A stretch of 15,427 nucleotides of DNA from Trachelipus rathkii (Eukaryota; Arthropoda; Malacostraca; Isopoda; Trachelipodidae). The stretch covers positions 1 to 15,427 of the forward strand of contig JABUQX010088568.1 in assembly GCA_015478945.1 (NCBI GenBank), in the 5' to 3' direction. The notes beneath the pieces were generated by a model. It did not search any database, was not told where the DNA came from, and worked only from the letters and a program-made list of their open reading frames with translations. Below, in pieces: positions 8,188 through 15,427 of this stretch (positions within the stretch are counted from its first letter, which is position 1; each line of letters opens with the position of its first letter). The position numbers and the translations under genes are program-made.

Positions 8188-8930
8188 TGTATGAATGTGA
8201 GAGGGGTAAATGAGGATCTGAAAAGGGAAGAAGTGGGGTTAAATGTTCGAAGAAAAAAGGTTGGATGTGCTTGGGTTAACTGAAACTAAGTTGAAAAGGA
8301 TAGAAGGAGATGGTCTTTGGAAAATTTAAGGGTATAATTTCGGCGTGAACGAGAAGAGGTCGAGGTGCCGAGGGAAGGGGTAGAAATAGTTTATGAGGAA
8401 AGAGTGTGGATGGTAAAGGTGTGGCAAATAGGTGAATTCCGAGAATAATGTGGGTTAAAGTGAAATTTGGGGGGGGGAAATGTGGGTTTTTATATGCCGC
8501 GTATGCACCAGTAAATGGCGAGGGAGGAGGAAGAGAAGATTTCTTGGAGTGTGTTGAATGAATGTTGGGAAAGTTTCGGGGTTAATGATAAAATTTGTTT
8601 ATTAGGAGATTTGAATGCAGGAGTGGGAAGAGAGGAGATGGGGAGAATTATAGGTCCATTTGGGGTAGGGGAAAGGAATGTTAATGGAGAAAGTTTTGTT
8701 AGAGTTATGTGTTGATAGAAGATTGATAGTTGGAAATACTTGGTTCAAGAAAAGTGAAAATCATAAGTATACATGGAAGAGTGAGATAACGGGGGGGAGG
8801 GCGTTACTGGATTATGTGTGTATAAATAGATAGGATAGAGGCAGATTACTAGATGTAAATGTATTCAGAGGGGCAGGTAGGGGTTATCTGATCACTATTT
8901 GGTGGTTGCAAGGTTAAGGGTAGGGGGAGA
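8188..8930 (+). pseudogene. LINE APE-type endonuclease, broken
   Basis: This domain normally nicks target DNA to prime reverse transcription. The visible order is MNVRGVNE at the N-terminus (8191 on), LGLTETKL with the metal-binding Glu codon at 8282-8284, YAPVNG near 8500-8520, LLGDLNAGVG with Asp codon at 8608-8610, GNTWF near 8730-8746, HKYTW near 8760-8780, LLDYV near 8805-8820 and SDHYLV at 8887-8904 with the catalytic Asp-His pair. TETKL is in a different frame from GDLN, and GDLN shares a frame with SDHYLV, but a stop at about 8713 lies between. The open stretch 8515-8715 is the largest intact piece. All key motifs survive, so the damage looks mainly due to frameshifts and a few stops. 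Confidence 0.85.
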
Positions 8931-10909
8931 GGTAACGGTTAGAGAAAGAGAAAAAAAGAGGAAAATAGAAGTCATTAAGGTGGAAAAATTAGATGAGACA
9001 TTGTGTAATACGAGTTAGGAGGGGTATGGAGATAGGGTGGAGGACGTGAAGAGGAACGAAATAGGGAATGTGGAGGAGGAGTGGAAGAGATTTAAAGAGA
9101 CAATTTGTGAAGAAGCCAGAAGGATATGCGGAGTAAAAAAAGGTGGGAGTAAGTAGAAGGAAAGGAAGTGAAAGGTTAAATGAGGAGGTGAAAGATTTGG
9201 TGAAAAAGAAAAAAAGAGGCCTATGTGAAATGGTTGGGGAATAGGAGAAGGGAAAGCTGGGAGGAATATAGAGGGGTTAGAGTGGAGCACAAGAGGCCGG
9301 TGGAGAGGGCGAAGAGAACTGCAAATATGAATGGTGTAGAAAAGTGACAGAAAATTTGGAACAGGGAGCAAAATATTCTGGAAAGAAGTAAAAAAAAAAA
9401 GAAAGAAGAGGGAGGGGTTTAGGGAGAGGGGTTATAGGGAGGGATGGGGATGGATAGGAGGGAGATGGGGTGAGGAAAGATAGGGAGAATATTTTAGGGA
9501 TTAATTGAATGATTTGGGTGGAAGAGATGAGGAGGTTTTTCAAAGAGGTGGAGGAGGGAGGTGAAGAGGCGGGACGGAGATATGGGAACATACAAAATGG
9601 CAGAAAATTATTAGGGCGTTTCTAACAGGCAAAAAAAGGAAAGTCCACAGGTCTAGATGGTGTGAGTATGGGAAAATGTTCATGATGGGAGGCCAGAGGG
9701 GTGGAGGAAATGGCTGTACACGTTGTTATATACATTTAATGTTGGATGGAGAAGAGGTTCCTAGGATTGGGGAGGACTGGTTGTTGGTTCCCCTGTATAA
9801 AGGTGAAGGGGTAGGATGGAGTGTGGTAATTATAGAGGTATTTGTCTTTTGAGTGTAGTATGGGGAAGTGTATGGGAGAATACTAATTGAGAGGCGTGAG
9901 CAGATTTAACCAGAAGAGAGAATGGGGAGGAAAACAAGGGAGGATTTAAGGATGGAAGGGGATGTGTGGATCAAGTATTCACAATGAAAGATGCTTTGGA
10001 GAAGTTTAGAAAGGAAAGGGACAGGTTGGTATGGGTGTTTTTAGACTCTGAGAGAAAGCAGATATGATAAGAGTGAAGAGGGTGAATTATTGGAGGTGGC
10101 GTGGCAGGAACATGGGAGTTGGGGTAATTAAGGTAAGGTATATAGGCGGCCTTTTATTAGGGATAGCAGAATGTGTGTGAGAGTATTAGGGAGGGCGAGT
10201 GGTTGTTGGAGGGAGAGAGGGTTGAGAACCATATGATGTGTAATGTCCGCCGTGGCTTTCAATTTCTATTTATGGAGAGGTGTTTGCAGAGGAATGATGA
10301 GGGAGGGGAGAGGGTGGGAATTGATGGATAGGGTGATAGATGGGAAGTGCATGATACTATTTGGCGGATGATACTACCTGGTGGTGCGAAGGATTCAGAA
10401 GGTTGTGTATTTGGTGACAGAGTTTGAAGAGAGTGTGTGGACCAATAGGGCTTAGGATAAATCCAGGTAAGAGTAAAGTGTTAATGTTTGAGGAGGAGGA
10501 AACAGATGAGGGGATGGAGTTAGAGATTAGAGTAGGAGGTGTAGTACTGGAAGAAGTAAAGGTTTTTCAGATATTTAGGGATGGATCTGGGTAAGGAAGG
10601 AGGGATGAGGGAAGAGATAGATATAGAGTAGGAAAAGGAATGAGAGCATTGAGTGGTTTGAGGATTATGGAAAGGGGGGATTTATCACAGTAAACTCAGA
10701 TAATTTTTGAAAAAATTTGTGTCCAGCGGTACTTAGGGTGTGAACATGGGGTTTGACTGCTAGGATCCAAGAAGAAATTGAAGTGTTTTGAGATGAAAAG
10801 GGTTGAGAGCGGTTTTGTGGGGTTAGTAAGAGAGAGAGGATTAGGAAATAGGGAATAAGAGAGAGATGTGATTTGGAAGACTGGTTTGGTGAGAAGAGCG
10901 GAGTAGGGA
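8931..10909 (+). pseudogene. LINE linker and reverse transcriptase, broken
   Basis: The linker carries VEEEWKRFKETICEEARRICG (about 9069-9133) and IFWKEVKK (9373-9396). The RT then shows KSTGLDGV (9641-9664), LVPLYKGEG (9786-9811), GRGCVDQVFTMKD (9954-9992), a damaged F-L-D-L-EKAYD palm box reading FLDSERKAD (about 10038-10066), a damaged MSPWLFNFYL block near 10245-10274 and the catalytic YLADDTT box at 10358-10378. Past it come KCFEMK and a GNREIRERC-like stretch (about 10780-10860). Adjacent motifs switch frame, so many indels have accumulated. It is inactive as a polymerase gene. Confidence 0.83.
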
Positions 10910-11131
10910 ATGTTAAGATGGTTTGGGCATCTGGAGAGAATGGAGGAGCAGAGGGTGGTTAGGAGAGTTTGGGAGGCGGAGGGGATAGGAAGGAGAGGAA
11001 GGGGGAGACCAAGAAGAAGGTGGATGGATGGAATAAAGGAATTGCTGGAAGAGAGAGGGATGAGGGTGGAGGAAGGTAGGGTGTTGGCGAGAGATAGAAT
11101 GGAATGGAGGAGGTGGGTGAGGGCGAGATGA
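10910..11131 (+). pseudogene. LINE C-terminal domain, open 73-codon remnant
   Basis: An uninterrupted reading frame ends the LINE protein: LRWFGHLERMEE at the start, an R/G-rich GRRGRGRPRRRWMDGIK centre, then MEWRRWVRAR and a stop. This WFGHxERM...GRPRxRW...EWRxxV block is the conserved tail of several LINE families and of many fragments annotated in crustacean genomes. It is in the same frame as the YLADD box but cut off from it by stops. Its apparent ATG is internal to the original protein and should not be taken as a real start. Confidence 0.85.
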
Positions 11132-11205
11132 AGGAAATATGTGTTAGGGAAGCTGCCACATACACACGCTTTTGCGGGATAAGTTGCTGTAAAATAATAT
11201 AATAA

Positions 11206-11269
11206 TAACTATATATATATATATATAATATTCTATATATGATATATATATATATATATATATTATTAT

Positions 11270-11332
<63 letters not shown>

Positions 11333-11511
11333 TATATAATAATATATTATATAATATATATATATTATATTATATATACTATATATATATATATATTATT
11401 TATATATATTTTATAATATATATATATAATATAAATAATATATATATATTATATATATTATACTATATATATATCATATATATATATATATATATATATT
11501 ATTAATTATAT

Positions 11512-11608
<97 letters not shown>

Positions 11609-11630
11609 TAATATATATATATATAATTAT
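11206..11630. repeat. Long (AT)n array at the LINE 3' end
   Basis: About 420 bp of (AT)n broken by single extra T or A bases and occasional C/G. It begins directly after the AATAATAATAAC tail of the LINE. Confidence 0.93.
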
Positions 11631-11705
11631 ACCATGAGACTTTTAATTTGCATATTGTATATATTATTATAAATACGTATACATATATAATTTCTTTCTG
11701 AATAG
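11631..11705. other. Short non-repeat island between two AT arrays
   Basis: About 75 bp of mixed sequence (ACCATGAGACTTTTAATTTG at its start) separates two AT arrays. No feature recognised. Confidence 0.6.
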
Positions 11706-11774
11706 GATATATATATTTATTTATTATATATATATATATATATATATTATATATTATAATATAATATATATATA

Positions 11775-11823
<49 letters not shown>

Positions 11824-11847
11824 ATATATTAATATAATATATATATA
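11706..11847. repeat. (AT)n microsatellite
   Basis: Imperfect AT array preceding the more complex 11.85-13.6 kb segment. Confidence 0.92.
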
Positions 11848-12364
11848 AGGGAGAATATTGATTGTGGATAAGTTGTTTTATTGACAACTAAGGTAGTAAT
11901 ATTGATGTCAATTGGTAATTCAATATTTTTAAATCAAGAAATAACTATAGGTTTGAGTTATTCAATTGATCCAGTCCTGGGAGCTGTGATCCAGCTGGAT
12001 CGATTATTTTTATCTATGCTTCAGTTTATATATTCAACCCTCTGTAACGTTTCATGATAATCTCTAATTGCCTTTTCTTTCTAGTAATAATCTTCATGAA
12101 TTTTATTTTATTGATAACGTATTGTTTGAAATTGTATGTATCAATAAAACCAACTAATAAATAACAAGGACACATATGATGTATAAACATAGTTGCTCAT
12201 TACAAAACTTGAACCATCGAAGACATTGAAAAGACATTATATTATTTCAAGGTTACTCGATAAACTCACATTGAACACCTAATGTAATTTATGTAAAACT
12301 ATTTGTAAAAACTGGTAACTTTATGTATTGATGTAAGGTAGTAAACTGGACATTTTGTTTACAG
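11848..12364. other. Lower-copy-looking AT-rich DNA, no gene
   Basis: No transposon protein motif, tandem repeat or long ORF is visible. The sequence ends at a plausible 3' splice site (pyrimidine/T-rich tract and TTTACAG at 12358-12364). It may be intronic. Confidence 0.4.
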
Positions 12365-12435
12365 TTTGCTGTCTTGTAGAACCATTGACATCACTATTGT
12401 CCCCATTGAAGAAACCCCTTTTGGACACTACCAGG
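12365..12435 (+). other. Candidate internal exon, 71 bp
   Basis: The segment is preceded by TTTTGTTTACAG, a good 3' splice site, and followed by GTAGGT, a good 5' splice site at 12436. Skipping the first base, one frame is open throughout: 23 codons including TIVPIEETPFGHY, plus one leftover base. GC content is higher than the surrounding DNA. I do not recognise the peptide. The next AG downstream (12538) does not continue the frame, because a stop follows at once. Splice-like matches in AT-rich DNA are common, so this is a weak call. Confidence 0.22.
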
Positions 12436-12480
12436 GTAGGTTTCTTAACATACACAGATCCATGTAATCATGCTTTGATT

Positions 12481-12750
12481 ATAAAATATGTAAATAGAAA
12501 GTATGATGCAAATACCAATTACTGTTTATTTTTAACAGGGTTTTGAAGTAGGGATTCAATCCAGTAATGAAATAAAGCAAGCCCTGTTAGAAAAATAGGG
12601 TGAGTGTCTTAAAGGCATGAGTATGTAAAATAAAAGTGTAACATAACTGCTTAAATATAATATGTAATAGAGAGTAGATAAGACATTTTTGAAAACACAA
12701 TATTGTTTACTTTTAACAGGTTTCATAGTCTGGGATTCAATCCTGAATCT
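12481..12750 (+). repeat. Diverged tandem duplication with TTTTTAACAGG core, period about 185 bp
   Basis: The segment 12481-12565 (ATATGTAAATAGAAAGTA..., TGTTTATTTTTAACAGGG, GGGATTCAATCC) recurs in diverged form at about 12658-12750 (ATATGTAATAGAGAGTA, TGTTTACTTTTAACAGG, GGGATTCAATCC). Order and spacing are kept, so this is a duplicated unit rather than chance short matches. Confidence 0.6.
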
Positions 12751-12797
12751 TTTCTTCTTCGTCGCCCTTTATATAGTTGTGATTCATTCCTGAATCA
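12734..12797. repeat. Two GATTCA-N4-TGAATC palindromes, 47 bp apart
   Basis: GATTCA-ATCC-TGAATC occupies 12734-12749 and TGATTCA-TTCC-TGAATCA occupies 12780-12797. Both are perfect inverted repeats with four-base spacers. They could be a duplicated protein-binding site or a small foldback. Function is unknown. Confidence 0.65.
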
Positions 12798-13349
12798 TAC
12801 TTCTCATTTGGACCCATTTTCCCCGTCAATCTCAGTTAAGTCATCGTGTATTTGTCTTTGTTGAGTCTGAATTTCTGATTCTCCTTTACTTCACTTATAC
12901 TGACCCAAATTTCCCTCTAAATTCTGCTGTCAAGGAACTTTCCTACTTGTACATTTTGAATACATTGGACCTGTATATTTCCAAATGTTATTTAACTAAG
13001 TTAATAGTCTTTATCCTATTTAACTTCATATCTTTTAGTATTAATTGTTGGGTTGGATTGTGTTATAATGAATTTCCTCAAAACATCCCACTTTATTTGC
13101 GAGCGAGCTTAAGTAAAGCTAAACCTTTTATGGTGTGTCATATCCTTTGATTTCTTTGATGCTTTATTGAATATTTTCTTATTCACTAAAAGAAACTTAT
13201 CGATTAATCTTAGAATCTATTGGATTAATATCAAATTAATATCTGGGAACGTTATATCAATATAGAACATTATCTGGGTAAGATCTGTAGATTGTTATCA
13301 CAATTTGTTTATATATTATAAGTCAACAAACCTCTCTGATTGTCAATAG
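12798..13349. other. AT-rich DNA with no supported gene
   Basis: A pyrimidine-rich stretch (12798-12920) is followed by ordinary AT-rich sequence. The ORF 12947-13150 has no recognisable domain or coding-like composition. Probably intronic or intergenic. Confidence 0.5.
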
Positions 13350-13626
13350 CAGGCCTACGGAGTCCCATGACTAACTTCCTCCGTTACGGAGAAAGCCTAA
13401 CCTGCTCCGTATTAACCTGATGGTGTCAGGTGGTTGCCTGTTCTTACTACAACGATTCAAACCACGTCTTTAGACATCACAAAATCTCATCAACAGTATA
13501 TTTTCATTTTGACTCTTCCGAAATCTCGTTTTCTCGACCTCGACCTAACGCAGAATTAGTGCAGAGAGGCACTCAACAGTCGCGTAGATTGTTCGGGGAC
13601 ACATCCCAGCTTGCTTCTCTCTGCAA
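13350..13626. other. GC-richer island with CTCCGT/ACGGAG repeats
   Basis: This stretch has clearly higher GC than its surroundings. ACGGAG or its complement CTCCGT occurs four times (13357-13362, 13379-13384, 13386-13391, 13405-13410), the middle two forming a 13-bp palindrome. ACCTGA-N5-TCAGGT follows at 13415-13431. A plus-strand frame from 13430 stays open for about 65 codons before running into AT repeat, with no recognised domain. It could be an exon, an untranslated region or part of a SINE-like repeat. Confidence 0.35.
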
Positions 13627-13653
13627 CATATATATATATTTATTATATATATA

Positions 13654-13696
<43 letters not shown>

Positions 13697-13790
13697 ATAT
13701 ATATAAAATATATACCATAAATATTTATTATAGATATATAATACTATATATATAATATATAGATATTTATAATAATATATATAATATATA
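13627..13790. repeat. (AT)n microsatellite
   Basis: Imperfect AT array. The IYIY-type reading frame over it is an artefact of the repeat. Confidence 0.92.
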
Positions 13791-14742
13791 GCAGTCAAGG
13801 GCATCCTTTAGCCACCTGAACAACTTTGGACATTTTCACCTATATGGCTTTCATGGTTCATAACTTTTTTTCTAGAAAGGATGGAAATTTAATTTTTTTT
13901 CCTTTAAAAGCCAGTAAAATTGACTACTAAAATGAACCATTAGGTGTCAGAAATAACAAAATAAAAATGTTGTTTTACTACTGACAAAATGTAGTTGAAA
14001 AATCGTGAAAAATGAAGGCATTTTGTTAAGGTTCACCCAGAAGAATTGGGAAGACATACAAACATGGCTTTCATGTATGTTACTCTTTAGCATCTTAGGA
14101 AGGGAGCATAGAATGCCTGATTAATCAGCGTTCATAGTTTAGAAGCTACAGACCTTAAATTAAAATGGGGCTACTTTGGCAGGGGGGGTGGGGCTTCTTT
14201 GGCAGGGTGGCCAAAGCAACCCAAATTATTTTTACCATTTTTTACCTTATTTGGGGGTTAATTTTAATAATTTTAGTTACATTATGCCTATGTATGCATG
14301 TTATTATATATATATACGTTATATATATATATTTTTTAATTTAAATAGATTTATGGAATGGGTTTTCCAAGAACCTGTCTTTTTTGATATATAAAATTAG
14401 AAAAAAAAATGTAAATAACAAAATTAATATTAAGGATCCCTAGCTTAAGGAATAGCCAATGTAACCCCAAAGTAGGATTAAGAAATCTTAAATTTATTTA
14501 TAAGTTAATACAAAGAAACTTCAGCTGACCAAAATAGCCCCAATGCATGGGGTAACTTTAGCCACCCTATTTTTTTGACATTGTGAAAAAACTACTGCAT
14601 GGATCAAGAAAATATTCTAGGTATGTATAGTCCTAATACAGTTCCATATTTTGAGTGTGTAATATCTCATTTTACTTTAAAACTTTTTCTAATATTTGCA
14701 AAGGAATTTTGGAAAGTGCCCAAAGTAACAACCCAGTTTTAT
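13791..14742. repeat. Segment with scattered GGGGCTACTTTGGC-type motifs in both orientations
   Basis: Copies on the plus strand: GGGGCTACTTTGGCAGG (14167-14183), GGGGCTTCTTTGGCAGG (14190-14206) and GGGGTAACTTTAGCCACCC (14549-14567). A shorter TTTAGCCACC lies at 13808-13816. Inverted copies: GGGTGGCCAAAGCAACCC (14205-14222), GTAACCCCAAAGTAG (14461-14475), ACCAAAATAGCCCCA (14528-14542) and GTGCCCAAAGTAACAACCC (14716-14734). ATGGCTTTCATG also repeats at 13844 and 14064. Such density suggests a non-autonomous DNA transposon or nested copies of one. No coding region is supported. A small (AT)n run lies at 14303-14333. Confidence 0.5.
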
Positions 14743-14781
<39 letters not shown>

Positions 14782-14880
14782 ATATAAAGATGTTCAAAGA
14801 GCTATCATATAATAATATAGAAAATATAAATAATGAAATTAATAATTGATATATATATTATATATATATATATATATATA
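14743..14880. repeat. Two (AT)n runs with a short unique spacer
   Basis: AT runs at about 14743-14786 and 14849-14880 enclose about 60 bp of A-rich sequence. No gene. Confidence 0.85.
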
Positions 14881-14923
14881 AGAATAGATTTTAACTACCT
14901 TTCTTATTTCCTCTACCTCCCCG

Positions 14924-15006
14924 ACAGAACTAGATATAGCAACTGCTTAAACCCCCATAGTTTTTGTTTTGATAATCCTCACAGAACTAGATATTAGCAA
15001 CTGCTA
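14924..15006 (+). repeat. Direct repeat of a 26-27 bp unit, period 57
   Basis: ACAGAACTAGATAT-AGCAACTGCT at 14924-14947 recurs as ACAGAACTAGATATTAGCAACTGCT from 14981. The copies differ by a single-base insertion. This indicates a recent local duplication or the start of a minisatellite. Confidence 0.85.
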
Positions 15007-15427
15007 ATCCTATATTTTGAGGTTCCAAAAGAAGAAAAGGAAAGGACCAATCTTAAAGGCCACAAGAACATCTTGCGCCCTAATCATAGGGTAATACAAG
15101 TTATTGTTTGTTTTGTTGTTTTAGAAGGGATTAAAGTAAATTTATGAGGTTAGGGAAAACGAGAATTTGGAAAATTAAGTAGAATGGTTACGAAATAGGT
15201 GAAGTTAAATAAAACTTAAATAAAATACAATTTGTCAAATGGATGAGGTTAGTTTTAAGGATAGGATAACTAAATTAGATTAGATTAAAAATTGAGGAGG
15301 AGGATTAAATAAGGTGAAAAGTTAAGTTATAACCACATGAGGCAATTAGTTAGAATTTGTTGTTAAAAATAATAATTATAATAGCTTAATGATATTAAGA
15401 AACCTGTTTTTATGAATAATTAGTAAT
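15007..15427. other. A/G-rich AT DNA at the right edge; no gene
   Basis: Purine-rich sequence with loosely repeated GAGGTTAG and TTAGATTAGATTA words. No ORF, transposon protein motif or RNA gene was recognised. Confidence 0.5.

Larger units (their letters stand above)
7960..11205 (+). mobile_element. Degenerate non-LTR retrotransposon (LINE), plus strand
   Basis: The endonuclease, linker, reverse transcriptase and C-terminal 'RWFGHLERM' parts of a LINE follow one another over about 3 kb on the plus strand, in three shifting frames. The sense strand is strongly A/G-rich. The 3' end runs into ATAATAATAAC and then a long (AT)n array, and the 5' limit is uncertain. It is of the same general type as the minus-strand LINE but not the same family: the C-terminal end reads EWRRWVRAR here and EWRGFVRG there. 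Clade unresolved. Confidence 0.88.

Noticed and set aside
9015..9591. Minus-strand ORFs of 118 and 104 codons rich in Pro, Ser and Phe
   Set aside because: Antisense shadows of the plus-strand LINE linker. The plus strand carries recognisable LINE motifs here.
12542..12565. GGGATTCAATCC as a tRNA or SINE B box
   Set aside because: It is close to the B-box consensus, but no A box or cloverleaf could be found at the proper distance at either copy.
13445..13480. GATTCAAACC as a pol III B box of a tRNA-derived SINE
   Set aside because: A core consensus position is wrong and no A box is present upstream on either strand.
14655..14849. ORF with a Tyr-Ile repeat
   Set aside because: Driven by (AT)n and without any conserved motif.

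Overview
This window looks like intergenic or intronic DNA from an animal with a repeat-rich, AT-rich genome. A decapod crustacean is the best guess. There is no bacterial-style gene packing, no long intact ORF, very long runs of (AT)n, and several decayed eukaryotic transposons. The decapod inference rests on the two LINE relics, whose protein motifs resemble LINE families I associate with shrimps and crabs. That match is from memory and was not checked by search. No complete host gene could be supported.

Layout. 1-47 is an (AT)n run. 48-2269 is a degenerate Tc1/mariner-superfamily DNA transposon with unusually long terminal inverted repeats (about 290 bp each) and a broken minus-strand transposase whose three catalytic Asp codons are still visible. 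2270-3600 is a mosaic of (AT)n runs and fragments that look like termini of non-autonomous (hAT-like) elements: an ATTGCGGAAT-rich block, an ACCGA...TCGGT palindrome and a CCGGATA block. About 4085-6861 is a LINE relic on the minus strand (endonuclease remnant, reverse transcriptase with YIADD, C-terminal domain), interrupted by a foreign segment of about 325 bp at 6181-6511. 6862-7378 is (AT)n around another poly-T/CCGG fragment. About 7960-11205 is a second, related LINE relic on the plus strand with a well-preserved endonuclease signature (TETKL, GDLN, SDHYL), an RT YLADD box and an open C-terminal piece. 11206-11847 is mostly (AT)n. 11848-13626 is lower-copy-looking DNA with one exon-like segment, a diverged tandem duplication and a small GC-richer island. 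13627-14880 alternates (AT)n with a segment carrying many copies, in both orientations, of a GGGGCTACTTTGGC-type motif. 14881-15427 is ordinary AT-rich DNA with one short direct repeat.

How the parts relate. The two LINEs lie head to head (5' ends facing at 6.8-7.4 kb). This produces a sharp switch from pyrimidine-rich to purine-rich plus strand. Nearly every mobile element is bordered by (AT)n. Either the elements inserted into AT arrays or the arrays grew from their ends. Nothing here forms a functioning pathway. The transposase and both LINE reading frames carry stops and frameshifts and are best treated as fossils.
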